Source: Planctomycetota bacterium | GTDB lineage: Bacteria; Planctomycetota; Planctomycetia; Gemmatales; Gemmataceae | Length of the DNA: 36,821 bases | Assembly: GCA_016873095.1 (NCBI GenBank) | Contig: VGYC01000059.1 | Span: forward strand, 1-36,821 | Direction: 5' to 3' | Made by a program: the position numbers and the translations under genes | The notes under the pieces: generated by a model | Seen by the model: only the letters and a program-made list of their open reading frames with translations | What the model was told of the DNA's origin: nothing | Databases searched by the model: none | Shown here: positions 17,127 to 25,275 of the stretch, in pieces | Numbering within the stretch: position 1 is the stretch's first letter | Layout of the letters: the number at the start of each line of letters is the position of its first letter

Positions 17127-18401
17127 CTATCCAATCTTTGCCATGACATCCTGAGCTTGGGCACGATCAGCTTCAGCATAGATTTCAGTCGTAAATGCGG
17201 TAGCGTGGCCGAGGATAATGCGCGCCAATTCCACGCCATACTGCCGACGCAATTTGGTGCCAGCGTTGTGCCTGAGTCGGTGCGGGTTCCAGCGATGTTG
17301 CTTTCGCCAGGCGCGAACAGCAGCTCGCTCTTCTTCGGTCAGTCTCGCCAGCCATGCTTTCTTGGTTTCACCCAGGCGTGGACCAAGATTCTCTGGAAGA
17401 GGAAAGGCACGTTCACAAGCGTAAGCAATGGCGCGACGATAGCTGCTGTCGTCGTAGTGGTCCCTTGGCAGACGCTTCGGCTGGGCTTTTCGACGGTTCG
17501 CTTGCGACGGTTGCACCTTCGTTTTGCGGACGACACGCATGGCTTGGAACCGTTCTTCACGAGCCTCCCACGGCGAAAACAAGTAGGCCTGGGTATCAAG
17601 ACGGAGAAACTGCTTGATGATTGCCTGGGCCTGGGGACCGAAAAAGATTTCGCGCAGATGCCCGTGATGCTCGGTCTTGTGTGATTCGGGGCGGTAGACC
17701 CAGACCGGGTTGGTCATGTCGATGTCGCAAGCCCGCAAAGGGCAGACTTCCCCCGGTCGCATTCCGGTCAAGAGTTGCAAATCAATCATGGCACTGACCG
17801 CTTTGCTGACGTGCGGCTTCACGGCCTCAATCATTGGTTCTGGAACCGGCCGAACGGGAGTCGTCTCCCGGGCCTTGGTGCGCCCTCGGCGCAGGCCAGT
17901 CACTGCTTGGAGGCCGTGGTAAACTGAGGATGAAACGATCTCGTTTTCGACAGCCCACCGAAACATCTGTTTGACTCGGCCGACCATCTTGTTGATCACG
18001 TTTCGACACCACTTGCGTTCGATCATCCGTTCGCGGACCGCCTTCAGAGCCAGAGGGCCGAAGTCGCCGGCATCGGTGTCACCATATAGCTCCCTCACCG
18101 GCCGCAACGCCAACTTGACAAGATCCAGCTCGCTGGTGGGCGTGCCGTCTGCCTTGCGATAGTGCTCTTCGCAATGCCGCCAATAGGCCAGAATCAGCCT
18201 GCTGATGGTGAACCGCTCACTGAGTCCGGGTAGGCTTCTCCCGTGGGAAAGCCATTCCTGAATCAAGCGGTCGTACTTGTCGCGAGCCGCAGTGCTGCCG
18301 TATTTTCCGAGATAATGGTCCCTGCCGCTCAGGCGAACGACAGCTTGGCCGGTGGCGTGCTTGCCATAGCGGGGAATGCGGACGTGGCTTTCCGTTGGCA
18401 T
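17127..18401 (-). CDS. Tyrosine recombinase (site-specific integrase)
   Basis: This 424-residue phage-type integrase has a SAM-like core-binding region (about 65-165) and a catalytic domain with Arg215 in LTGMRPGEV, His374 and Arg377 in HRLRH, His399 in LGHAT and nucleophile Tyr408 in TEIYAE. The insert between the two halves (about 270-350, very basic) is typical of planctomycete integrases as I know them. TAGGAGG lies 7 bases before the ATG, a very strong SD. It begins 114 bases from the 3' end of tRNA-Val. This is the normal position for an integrase that inserted its element into the tRNA 3' end, with the element extending to lower coordinates. Confidence 0.9.
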   Translation of the reverse strand: MPTESHVRIPRYGKHATGQAVVRLSGRDHYLGKYGSTAARDKYDRLIQEWLSHGRSLPGLSERFTISRLILAYWRHCEEHYRKADGTPTSELDLVKLALRPVRELYGDTDAGDFGPLALKAVRERMIERKWCRNVINKMVGRVKQMFRWAVENEIVSSSVYHGLQAVTGLRRGRTKARETTPVRPVPEPMIEAVKPHVSKAVSAMIDLQLLTGMRPGEVCPLRACDIDMTNPVWVYRPESHKTEHHGHLREIFFGPQAQAIIKQFLRLDTQAYLFSPWEAREERFQAMRVVRKTKVQPSQANRRKAQPKRLPRDHYDDSSYRRAIAYACERAFPLPENLGPRLGETKKAWLARLTEEERAAVRAWRKQHRWNPHRLRHNAGTKLRRQYGVELARIILGHATAFTTEIYAEADRAQAQDVMAKIG

Positions 18402-18514
18402 GGTGCGACCTCCTAGTGCGATTCAGTAGGCTACTGAAAAGCCAGGATTTCAGGCCGCACTGCCCAACGTGGACAGGTACGCTCAAGTTGCGTTCGGCAA
18501 TGAGGTTATGTCAA

Positions 18515-18587
18515 TGGGCGCTGAGGGTTTCGAACCCCCGACCCCCTGGGTGTAAACCAGGTGCTCTAGCCGCTGAGCTAAGCGCCC
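18515..18587 (-). tRNA. tRNA-Val (anticodon TAC)
   Basis: On the minus strand the gene begins GGGCGCT at 18587 and the acceptor stem closes with AGCGCCC at 18516-18522; 18515 gives discriminator A. The D arm contains GCTC/GAGC. The anticodon arm is CCTGG-TTTACAC-CCAGG, with TAC at positions 34-36, which reads GUA valine codons. The T arm is GGGGG-TTCGAAA-CCCTC with one G-U pair. CCA is not encoded. The integrase downstream suggests that its 3' half is or was an attachment site. Confidence 0.93.
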
Positions 18588-18597
18588 GAGAGAGAGA

Positions 18598-18680
18598 ATT
18601 GCAGATTGCAGATTTGAGAATGCAGATTGACATGCCCGATGGCTCGTCAAATCTGCAATCGCAAATCTGCAATCTGCAAT
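18598..18680. repeat. Long imperfect inverted repeat (possible bidirectional terminator)
   Basis: A left arm of 34 bases (18598-18631) rich in TTGCAGATT is nearly the reverse complement of the right arm (18646-18680), rich in AATCTGCAAT, with a 14-base loop. Each arm itself contains the short unit GCAGATT two to three times. It lies between the tRNA-Val and iscA-like genes and is followed by 'cgaaatca'. Such a hairpin would stop transcription of the minus-strand iscA-like gene ahead of the tRNA. It may also belong to a dispersed repeat family. Confidence 0.75.
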
Positions 18681-18693
18681 CGAAATCACTTCC

Positions 18694-19047
18694 CTACATG
18701 GAAAATGAGCTGCCGCAGCCGCAGGTGCTCTTGGCGCTCGGGTTGGAGATGCTGAAACCGCGGCGGTTGAGGTCGTCGTGGAAATCGACAGTGACGTCGC
18801 CGAGATACATCAGGCTGCGCTTGTCGATGGCCACGGGGACGCCATGGATTTCCATGACCTCGTCGAGCTTCTCGTTGACGGCGGGGTCGAGGTCAAGCTT
18901 GTGCTGGAAACCGCTGCAGCCGCCGCCGACGACGCGCATGCGCAGGTAGATCTTTTCGGGCAGGCTGCCATTGCTGCCGCCGCTTTTCTGCTCGGCGATG
19001 ATGCGCTTGACCTCACCGGCGGCCTTCTCGGTCAACGTGATTGGCAT
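18694..19047 (-). CDS. A-type iron-sulfur carrier (IscA/HesB family)
   Basis: This 117-residue protein carries the three cluster-binding cysteines of A-type carriers: one in GGGCSGFQ and two in STCGCGSSF at the C-terminus. A-type carriers receive Fe-S clusters and pass them to apo-proteins. The start at 19047 (MPITLTEKAAGEVKR) is chosen because AAGGAG lies 9 bases before it; an ATG six codons upstream has no SD. It follows the cysteine desulfurase gene on the same strand after a 109-base gap that holds its own TATAAT, so the two form an Fe-S assembly pair. No scaffold gene (iscU/sufBCD) is visible. Confidence 0.88.
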   Translation of the reverse strand: MPITLTEKAAGEVKRIIAEQKSGGSNGSLPEKIYLRMRVVGGGCSGFQHKLDLDPAVNEKLDEVMEIHGVPVAIDKRSLMYLGDVTVDFHDDLNRRGFSISNPSAKSTCGCGSSFSM

Positions 19048-19137
19048 GTGTGCTTTCTCCTTCATCGAAAACGGTCAACTGTCGAAAACCACTGGAACCA
19101 CAGGAAACACAGGGCGTTTACCTTTACCTCCAAGTTC

Positions 19138-19143
19138 ATTATA
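19138..19143 (-). promoter_or_regulatory. Candidate -10 (TATAAT) for the IscA-like gene
   Basis: A perfect TATAAT on the minus strand, preceded by TTG, sits just downstream of the cysteine desulfurase stop codon. A transcript starting ~7 bases later would have an 80-base leader before 19047. No good -35 hexamer is seen at the expected spacing, so this is a candidate only. Confidence 0.4.
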
Positions 19144-19156
19144 CAACGGCCGGCAA

Positions 19157-20374
19157 TCATTGGGAAAGCGGGGAATGCTGCAAGCCAGACCTTGCCTGTC
19201 GAGCCAGCGCATGGTCGGGGCTGAGGGAGCGGAGGCGCTCGACGGTGCGGACCACCTCGCCGACGACGAAATCGACCTCGTCATCGGTGTTGAATCGACC
19301 GAGGCCGAAGCGGATGCTGGCGTGGGCGAGGTCGTCCGGCACGCCGCAGGCACGCAGCACGTAACTGGGCTCGACGCTTGCCGAAGTGCAGGCGGATCCG
19401 GAGCTGATGGCCACGTTGCGCATCGCCATCATCAGCGCCTCGCCCTGGACGTAAGCAAAGCTCATGTTGAGGTTGCCGGGCAAGCGCTCGGTTGGATGGC
19501 CGTTGAGGAAGACCGCGTCGAGACGGTCCTGCAATCCCAGGAGCAGCCTTTGCCGCATATCGGTGAGACGTGCGGATTCGTGGGCCAATTCCTTGTGGCA
19601 GAGCGTGCAAGCGGCGCCGAAGCCGACGATGCTCGGCACGGGCAGGGTGCCGCTGCGCATGCCGCGTTCGTGGCCGCCGCCGTCGATGAGCGGTTCCAGG
19701 CGAACGTGCGGCTGCCGGCGGCGGACGTACAGGGCGCCGACGCCCTTGGGACCGTACATCTTGTGGGCACTGATGCTGACCAGATCGGCTTTGATGTCCT
19801 GGACATCGAGCGGCAGCTTGCCGAAGGCCTGGGCGGCATCGGTATGAAAGAGCACGCCGCGCTCCTTGCAGAGCCGACCGATGGCGGCGACGGGCTGCAG
19901 CGTGCCGATCTCGTTGTTGGCCGCCATGACGGAGACAAGAATCGTTCTTGGCGTTAGAGCGTCGGCCACCTGCTGGGGCGTCACCTGACCGAAGCGGTCA
20001 ACCGGCAGGTATGTCACCGCGCAGCCCTCGCGCTCCAGGCGCTTGCATGGGTCGAGGACCGCCTTGTGTTCCGTCTGGACGGTGATGATGTGGTTGCCGC
20101 TGGCGCGGTACATGGCGGCCACGCCCTTGATGGCCAGGTTATTGCTTTCGGTGGCGCCGCTGGTGAAGACGATCTCACGAGGGTCGGCGGCCAGCAGCGA
20201 GGCCACCTGCTCGCGGGCCAGGTCAACCGCTTCTTCGGCCTTCCAGCCGAAGGCGTGCGTGCGGCTGGCGGCGTTGCCGTAATGCTCCGTGAAGAACGGC
20301 AACATGGCCTCCAGAACGCGCGGATCGACCCGCGTCGTCGAGTTGTTGTCCATGTAGATCGGCAATGTTGGCAT
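19157..20374 (-). CDS. Cysteine desulfurase (NifS/IscS family)
   Basis: This PLP enzyme takes sulfur from cysteine for Fe-S cluster assembly and other thio-cofactors. It has 405 residues from ATG 20374: [13 protein letters not shown] at the N-terminus, [15 protein letters not shown], the [10 protein letters not shown] histidine, [10 protein letters not shown], the PLP lysine in [12 protein letters not shown] and the active-site cysteine in SSGSACTS. The frame runs 45 codons further upstream, but these overlap a promoter-like palindrome and have no family resemblance. The desulfurase is followed by the IscA-like carrier. No SD precedes the ATG, which suggests a leaderless mRNA (see the palindrome entry). 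Confidence 0.9.
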   Translation of the reverse strand: MPTLPIYMDNNSTTRVDPRVLEAMLPFFTEHYGNAASRTHAFGWKAEEAVDLAREQVASLLAADPREIVFTSGATESNNLAIKGVAAMYRASGNHIITVQTEHKAVLDPCKRLEREGCAVTYLPVDRFGQVTPQQVADALTPRTILVSVMAANNEIGTLQPVAAIGRLCKERGVLFHTDAAQAFGKLPLDVQDIKADLVSISAHKMYGPKGVGALYVRRRQPHVRLEPLIDGGGHERGMRSGTLPVPSIVGFGAACTLCHKELAHESARLTDMRQRLLLGLQDRLDAVFLNGHPTERLPGNLNMSFAYVQGEALMMAMRNVAISSGSACTSASVEPSYVLRACGVPDDLAHASIRFGLGRFNTDDEVDFVVGEVVRTVERLRSLSPDHALARQARSGLQHSPLSQ

Positions 20375-20376
20375 GA

Positions 20377-20397
20377 CAATCTGGTTATACCAGATTG
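20377..20397 (-). promoter_or_regulatory. Perfect 21-bp palindrome overlapping the predicted iscS promoter
   Basis: CAATCTGGT (20377-20385) and ACCAGATTG (20389-20397) are perfect inverted repeats around TAT. On the minus strand the centre reads TGGTATAAC, an extended -10 element. Transcription would start about 7 bases downstream, at or next to the ATG at 20374, giving a leaderless mRNA, consistent with the missing SD. A dimeric repressor bound here would cover the -10. An IscR/Rrf2-type Fe-S sensor is an attractive but unproven candidate. Confidence 0.6.
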
Positions 20398-20523
20398 ACC
20401 GCGAGCGGAAAATGCGTGCACTTCCCGCATCGATAAAAGCGGCAAACCGCGTAAAATGATATGGGCGGCAAGCGACCGTGTCGTTTGCTCGCTTCCCGGC
20501 TCCCCGCAATCGGGAGGAATGTT

Positions 20524-20610
20524 ATGGACGCATTGATACCAGTGCTGGTGATCGCGGCTCTTGCCGTCGTGTGGATCCTGGCGTTGCCACGGATCAAGGG
20601 TGGCACCTGA
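20524..20610 (+). CDS. 28-residue single-pass membrane peptide
   Basis: A very short ORF (ATG 20524, TGA 20608-20610) has an excellent SD, GGGAGGA, ending 5 bases before the start. The peptide begins MDALIPVLVIAALAVVWILA and ends LPRIKGGT: one hydrophobic helix of about 18 residues with a positively charged C-terminal end, so probably N-out/C-in or a subunit of a membrane complex. It resembles no family I can name; size and style recall KdpF-like or leader peptides. It is divergent from iscS. A TAAAAT at 20452-20457 could be its -10. Confidence 0.5.
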   Translation: MDALIPVLVIAALAVVWILALPRIKGGT

Positions 20611-20771
20611 GGAACAGGCCAGTGCCAGTTGGGCACCCGTAAGCAAACGCACGAACCTGCGCAGCACGAACGCACTGCGCGAGAAGGAAATGAAGCGACA
20701 CCATCTTCATCATCGTAGTAGGCATCGATGACACATTCACGATGCCACGCGCAGATGAGCTTATTTGACCT

Positions 20772-20817
20772 CTCAATAAGTCTGGTCGTTCAAAATGCCG
20801 CACTCAGGGTTATTGAG
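20772..20817. repeat. MITE-like element, short copy (46 bp)
   Basis: The ends CTCAATAA (20772) and TTATTGAG (to 20817) are perfect 8-bp inverted repeats. The left part, CTCAATAAGTCTGG, and the right part, CAAAATGCC then GCACTCAGGG, recur with few changes in a longer 98-bp element at 34403-34500. Shared ends and a variable middle suggest a non-autonomous mobile repeat; the short copy looks like an internal deletion derivative. It lies 62 bases ahead of uvrC. Confidence 0.5.
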
Positions 20818-20878
20818 GCGCTTGTCGTCGTAGATATCGAATTGATGAAGCGAACGAGAACGAAACGGGAAGTACGAA

Positions 20879-22225
20879 ATGTCGCAGGAGCCGCATGAAG
20901 CCAGGACGCCGCCGGATGAGCAGGCAAGTCCCCTGGCCGGCAAGGTTCGGCAGTTTCCGGCGGCGCCGGGCGTCTATCTGATGAAGGACAGCCAGGGGCG
21001 GGTCCTCTATGTCGGCAAGGCGAAGAACCTGCGCAATCGCGCGGGACACTATTTCACGAAAGCGGCGCGCGACGATATTCGTACCGCGGACCTCGTCAAG
21101 CTCATCGCGGACGTTGATTTTCTGCCGGCCGATTCCGAAGTCGATGCCCTCCTTCTGGAGGCCAGACTCGTCAAGGATATCCAGCCGCGCTTCAACATCG
21201 AGCTCAAAGACAACAAGACCTTTCCCTATTTGCAAATCCGCATCCGCGAGGAGTTCCCGCGCGTCGAGTTCACGCGCAACCCGCGGCGGAAGGGCGTCAA
21301 GCTCTACGGTCCGTTCACCAGCGCCAAGGGCCTGCGCGGCGCCATTCAGGTTTTGCAGCGCATCTTTCAGTTCCGAACCTGCTCGCTGGACATCAGGGGA
21401 GACGACCCGCGCTGGCGCTGGTTTCGACCATGCCTGCTGCACAGCATTCGCCAGTGCACGGCGCCGTGCAATTTCCGCGTCACCCGCGAGGACTATCGCA
21501 AGCAGATCCGCGGTCTGTGCATGGTCCTGGAGGGCAAGAAGTCTCGACTCCTGCGCGAGATGAAAAGGGCCATGAACGAGGCCAGCGCGTCCAGGCTCTA
21601 CGAGAAAGCCGCCCGCATCCGCGACGAGATCGTGGCGCTCAAGAACCTCAACCTGCGCGGCGACGTGGACCGGGACGTGCAGCCGGAGGTTTTTCAGATC
21701 GAGCCAAAGAAAGGTCTCGCAGGCCTGCGCAAGATTCTCGGCCTACGCGAAACCCCACGGACCATCGAGGGCGTGGATATCGCCCATCTCGGCGGTAACG
21801 AGACGGTCGCCTCGCTGGTCAGCTTCATCGACGGCTTGCCATTCAAGCCGAACTATCGGCGCTACCGCATTCGCACCGTGGCGGGCGTGGACGATTTTGC
21901 CTCGATCCGCGAGGTCGTGTCGCGGCGCTTCACGCGACTGGACCGGAACGACGAGGTCTTTCCCGATATCCTGCTCATCGACGGCGGCAGGGGGCAACTG
22001 AACGCCGCCCTCGAGGCGTTCCGCATCCTGGGTCGGGAGCCACCGTGCCTGATCTCGCTCGCCAAGCGTGAGGAGGAGGTCTACCGGGCCGACGCCGATA
22101 CACCGTTGCTGCTCAGCCGTTACGCCGCGGCGCTGCGACTCTTGCAATATGTCCGCGACGAGGCCCACCGCTTCGCCCAGCACTATCATCACATTCTGCG
22201 GCGGAAGAAGCTTGAGGGGGAATAG
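20879..22225 (+). CDS. uvrC: Excinuclease UvrC-like protein lacking the C-terminal HhH domain
   Basis: UvrC makes both incisions in nucleotide excision repair. The 448-residue protein has the GIY-YIG nuclease domain (GVYLMKDSQGRVLYVGKAKN, residues 31-50), the LEARLVKDIQPRFN segment, a UVR motif near 230-255 (RLYEKAARIRDEI) and the RNase-H-like nuclease domain with GVDIAHLGGNETVAS, PDILLIDGGRGQ and DEAHRFAQHYH. It then ends at KKLEGE. Standard UvrC proteins are about 600 residues and finish with a tandem helix-hairpin-helix domain needed for one of the incisions; here there is no room for it. A GGGA-type weak SD precedes the ATG. Confidence 0.85.
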   Translation: MSQEPHEARTPPDEQASPLAGKVRQFPAAPGVYLMKDSQGRVLYVGKAKNLRNRAGHYFTKAARDDIRTADLVKLIADVDFLPADSEVDALLLEARLVKDIQPRFNIELKDNKTFPYLQIRIREEFPRVEFTRNPRRKGVKLYGPFTSAKGLRGAIQVLQRIFQFRTCSLDIRGDDPRWRWFRPCLLHSIRQCTAPCNFRVTREDYRKQIRGLCMVLEGKKSRLLREMKRAMNEASASRLYEKAARIRDEIVALKNLNLRGDVDRDVQPEVFQIEPKKGLAGLRKILGLRETPRTIEGVDIAHLGGNETVASLVSFIDGLPFKPNYRRYRIRTVAGVDDFASIREVVSRRFTRLDRNDEVFPDILLIDGGRGQLNAALEAFRILGREPPCLISLAKREEEVYRADADTPLLLSRYAAALRLLQYVRDEAHRFAQHYHHILRRKKLEGE

Positions 22226-22228
22226 TGA

Positions 22229-22271
22229 TTACGTTTCGCGCTCGCGCGGTGCCGCGCGAGCGCGAACGTAA
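22229..22271. terminator. GC-rich perfect hairpin after uvrC
   Basis: TTACGTTTCGCGCTCGCGCGG (one base of it bulged; 22229-22249, arms described in two parts: TTACGTT and CGCGCTCGCGCGG) pairs with CCGCGCGAGCGCG + AACGTAA (22252-22271) around a 2-base loop. It begins 4 bases after the uvrC stop and ends 27 bases before surE. A stem of 20 pairs would be very stable. There is no T tract, so it may act as an mRNA stabiliser, a Rho-independent-like attenuator or a dispersed palindromic repeat. Confidence 0.6.
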
Positions 22272-22297
22272 ACTCGCGAGATGGAATGGAGTTCTGC

Positions 22298-23062
22298 GTG
22301 CGAATCCTGCTGACCAACGATGACGGCGTCTACGCCCCTGGCCTGCGGGCCCTGCGGCTCGAACTCATGAAACTGGGCGAGGTGACAGTCGTCGCGCCTG
22401 CCGGCGAGCAGAGCGCCGTCGGACATTCAATCACGTTGCTCACGCCGCTGCTGGTTCAAGAAGTGCTCGACGAGACCAATCAGCCGCTGGGCTGGGCGGT
22501 GGAGGGCCGGCCGGCGGATTGCGTGAAGCTCGCGCTCCTGGAATTGCTCCGTGAACCGCCGGACCTGATCGTCAGCGGGCTGAATGCCGGCTCGAATGCC
22601 GGCATCAACGTGCTGTATTCGGGAACGGTGGCGGCGGCCATCGAGGGGGCGTTTTTCCAGCGCACCAGCATCGCCGTCTCGCTGGAGTACACCAAGCCGA
22701 AGCCGCTAAACTTCGGCCGCGCCGCTCAGCTGGCTCGAGCGGTGATCGAGCAGATCATGGCTCACAAGCCGTCGGGCGGATCGCTCTTCAACGTCAACAT
22801 ACCGAGCCTGGAGAAGGGGCCAATCCGCGGCGTGCGCGTCGTGCCGCAGAACGTGGCGCCGTATGCCGAGACTTATGATCGCCGCATCGATCCGCGTGGC
22901 CGGGTTTATTTCTGGAGCGGCCCCAGCATCCACTGCCCCGACCCGCATCCCGACACCGACGTGACAGCGCTGAGCGAGGGCTACATCACCGTGACGCCGC
23001 TGCAGTTCGACCTCACCCGCCGCGAACTGCTGCAAGAGATGCAAGGCTGGAACTTGAAGTAG
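22298..23062 (+). CDS. surE: 5'/3'-nucleotidase SurE
   Basis: SurE dephosphorylates nucleoside monophosphates under stress. The 254-residue protein from GTG 22298 begins VRILLTNDDGVYAPGL with the metal-binding Asp-Asp pair. It continues with VVAPAGEQSAVGHS, VEGRPADCVKLA, and LIVSGLNAGSNAGINVLYSGTVAAA, the classic SurE sequence. The GTG has GGAG 6 bases upstream; an in-frame ATG at 22286 would add four residues before the conserved N-terminus and lacks SD spacing. The substrate-binding C-terminal part is present (YITVTPLQFDLT). It converges on the radical SAM gene with a 6-base gap. Confidence 0.93.
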   Translation: MRILLTNDDGVYAPGLRALRLELMKLGEVTVVAPAGEQSAVGHSITLLTPLLVQEVLDETNQPLGWAVEGRPADCVKLALLELLREPPDLIVSGLNAGSNAGINVLYSGTVAAAIEGAFFQRTSIAVSLEYTKPKPLNFGRAAQLARAVIEQIMAHKPSGGSLFNVNIPSLEKGPIRGVRVVPQNVAPYAETYDRRIDPRGRVYFWSGPSIHCPDPHPDTDVTALSEGYITVTPLQFDLTRRELLQEMQGWNLK

Positions 23063-23068
23063 CACGCG

Positions 23069-24325
23069 CTATGAGTTTTTCGCAAGGAGCGCCGGCGCCG
23101 AGTCCTTTCCGTGATCGAAGCCGCGATAGGCGCCGAAGTCGTTGAACCAGTGCCGCTTGGCAAAGCGATAGAACCAGTTCTTCTCGGGGATCTCGCGGCC
23201 GGGATTGAACTGTGACGTGCGCACGTCCATGGCGTCCAGTTCCGCGACAGCGCTGCCGCGCACGGTCGAGTCCCTGGCCTGATGCTTGTCGACAAGGTTC
23301 TTGAGCAGGTCCGGCCGTTCGAGGACGATGCAGCCGCGCGTCGTGGATCGCGCCAGATCACGGAAGTCTTGCAAGAACTCCGAGTGCAAAAACTTGTCCT
23401 TCAAGCTGCGCGGGTCGCCCCGGTCGGGATGGATGGACTCGCGCGTGAACTGCACGATCGGGCAAGGCTCGATGTCGCCCCACGGGTTGATGTGGTGCGT
23501 GATGCCGGTGGCGGCCGGACACAGCGCCTGGCCCTCGCCGTCGTAGTAGGCGTCGATGATGACGATCGGTTTTTTGGCGCGCATCTCGACGACGAACTTG
23601 CGGGCCTGCAACTGCTGCTCCGGCGTCAGGCACAGGTCATGACAGGCATCCGGGCCCATCGGCCGATAGACATGGAACCAGGCGTACATCACGCCCATGT
23701 CGATGAGCCGGTCCAGCCAGCGCTCGTTGAGCAGATCATCGAAGTTGGTCTGGCACAGGCTGGTGCACACACCCGTGAAGACCTTGTTCTTGAGGCAGTT
23801 GTTGAGGCCCTCCATGGTCTTGCTCAGGACCCTGGTTCGACCACGGCGCTCGTCGCTGACGATCTCGGTCCCCTCGACGCTGATGAGCGGCGTGACGTTG
23901 CCGAGCTTGCGCAGCCGCTTCGCCTTCTCGTCTGTGATGAACTGGCCGTTGGTGAAGATCTGGAAGTAGCAATCCGGATGCGGCTCGAGCAGTTCGAACA
24001 GCCGCGGGTGCATGAACGGCTCGCCGCCGACGATGCCGAAGAAGACATTGCCCATGTCGCGGGCCTCGCCGACCATGCGCTGGAACGCCTCGGGCGTCAT
24101 GGCCTCCTGCTTGGCCGCAACATCGACCCAGCAGCCCTGGCAGCGCAGGTTGCAGCTATTGATGATCGAGACGTAAAGGAAGGGCGGAAACACCTGGCCG
24201 TGGCGCAGCCGGCGCTTGTGCTTCTCGACGGACAGCATCCCCATGAGACCCATGTTCCAGGCCAGCTTCCACAGAAGCCGCTTGTCGGTCTCGAGGAGCA
24301 GACGCTTGGCGAAGCGAAATAGCAT
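23069..24325 (-). CDS. Radical SAM protein with additional C-terminal cysteines
   Basis: The 418-residue protein has the radical SAM motif CNLRCQGC (Cys58, Cys62, Cys65), the GGEPFMHP loop, and a TIM-barrel with SVEGTEIVSDERRG. C-terminal cysteines (ALCPAATG, EPCPIVQF, RGCIVLE) could hold an auxiliary cluster, as in SPASM/twitch enzymes. The N-terminal ~45 residues are basic and amphipathic, suggesting membrane contact. It resembles the HpnH-like radical SAM group, but I do not claim a substrate. It is convergent with surE and appears to be monocistronic. Confidence 0.8.
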   Translation of the reverse strand: MLFRFAKRLLLETDKRLLWKLAWNMGLMGMLSVEKHKRRLRHGQVFPPFLYVSIINSCNLRCQGCWVDVAAKQEAMTPEAFQRMVGEARDMGNVFFGIVGGEPFMHPRLFELLEPHPDCYFQIFTNGQFITDEKAKRLRKLGNVTPLISVEGTEIVSDERRGRTRVLSKTMEGLNNCLKNKVFTGVCTSLCQTNFDDLLNERWLDRLIDMGVMYAWFHVYRPMGPDACHDLCLTPEQQLQARKFVVEMRAKKPIVIIDAYYDGEGQALCPAATGITHHINPWGDIEPCPIVQFTRESIHPDRGDPRSLKDKFLHSEFLQDFRDLARSTTRGCIVLERPDLLKNLVDKHQARDSTVRGSAVAELDAMDVRTSQFNPGREIPEKNWFYRFAKRHWFNDFGAYRGFDHGKDSAPALLAKNS

Positions 24326-24459
24326 GGAGTCTCCGAAAGGGGGCGCCCTACCAGCGCAGAGCTTTCAGTCATCTTACACTACGTGGCGCGTAAGTCAGGG
24401 GTCCCTGACAAGGTGGTTGCAGCTCGCCTGGCGGTCAATCGCGCGGGATCGCTGCCGAG

Positions 24460-25242
24460 TTAGCGCGATCGCGGTTGCACAAAACGCTCGATGAACTCTT
24501 CGACCACGGATCGCAACCGCTGATCCAGCGTCGTCAAGGTGCGTTTCCGGATTGCCTCGGGGACGCCGCCGTAATAGGCCTCGGCGATGCTGCCGGCGAT
24601 GCACGCCATCGTGTCAGCGTCTCCACCCAGGGAGATGGCGTTGCGAATCGCATCCTCAAAGTCGCTCGATTCCAGGAAGGCGATGATCGACTGCGGCACC
24701 GAACCCTGACACGACACGTCGAACTGATATGCTGGCCGCAACTGGTCGAGCGTTTCATCAAGAATGTAGTCAAAGGTATCTTCCGTAAACCGCCGAATGT
24801 CATCCTTGCTGTTTCCGGTGCGGGCGAGGAAGATCGCGGCCGCCGTGGCTTGAGCGCCGCGCACGCCGTGCTCGTGGTCGTGCGTTACTGCCGCGCTGCG
24901 CCTGGCCTCGGCCAGGACGTCCTCCAGCGTTGTGCACGCATAAGCAACCGGACTGACGCGCATGGCCGAGCCGTTGCCCCAGCTCTGGTACGGCCGCCGG
25001 TTGCGGGCCGCTGCCCACTGGATGAATGTGCCCCCATAGCCTGCGTGCGGGTATGCATGGAAGTAATCGTGCAAGGCGTCCACGTAATCGCGCTGGTGCA
25101 GCAAAGAGTCGGCAACGGCCACGGTGAGCACGGTGTCGTCCGTGAACCTGCTTTCAGCCGTGAAAAGCGGAAACACCTTGGTCTTGATGCCGCCCCTTTC
25201 ATGAACCGAGCCGACGATGTCCCCCGCGATGGCGCCCAGCAT
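24460..25242 (-). CDS. ADP-ribosylglycohydrolase (DraG-like)
   Basis: Enzymes of this fold remove ADP-ribose from proteins or small molecules, using a binuclear Mg site. The 260-residue protein from ATG 25242 (GGAGAG upstream; the frame is open 42 codons further) begins MLGAIAGDIVGSVHE. It has the metal motifs FTDDTVLTVAVAD and SLGGDADTMACIAGSIAEAYYGG, and the WGNGSAMRVSPVAY segment typical of the family. A TACAAT -10 candidate is located ~35 bases upstream. Its neighbours give no hint of the target. Confidence 0.9.
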   Translation of the reverse strand: MLGAIAGDIVGSVHERGGIKTKVFPLFTAESRFTDDTVLTVAVADSLLHQRDYVDALHDYFHAYPHAGYGGTFIQWAAARNRRPYQSWGNGSAMRVSPVAYACTTLEDVLAEARRSAAVTHDHEHGVRGAQATAAAIFLARTGNSKDDIRRFTEDTFDYILDETLDQLRPAYQFDVSCQGSVPQSIIAFLESSDFEDAIRNAISLGGDADTMACIAGSIAEAYYGGVPEAIRKRTLTTLDQRLRSVVEEFIERFVQPRSR

Positions 25243-25275
25243 GCATTCTCTCCATGATGGCAACAAACATTGGGC

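Noticed and set aside
16320-17684. A 454-codon plus-strand open frame across the methyltransferase, HIRAN and integrase genes
   Set aside because: It is antisense to three genes with clear family motifs; its translation is compositionally odd and has no recognisable domain.
23282-24322. A 346-codon plus-strand frame opposite the radical SAM gene
   Set aside because: It mirrors the coding frame of a GC-rich gene; the minus-strand product has the full CX3CX2C motif.
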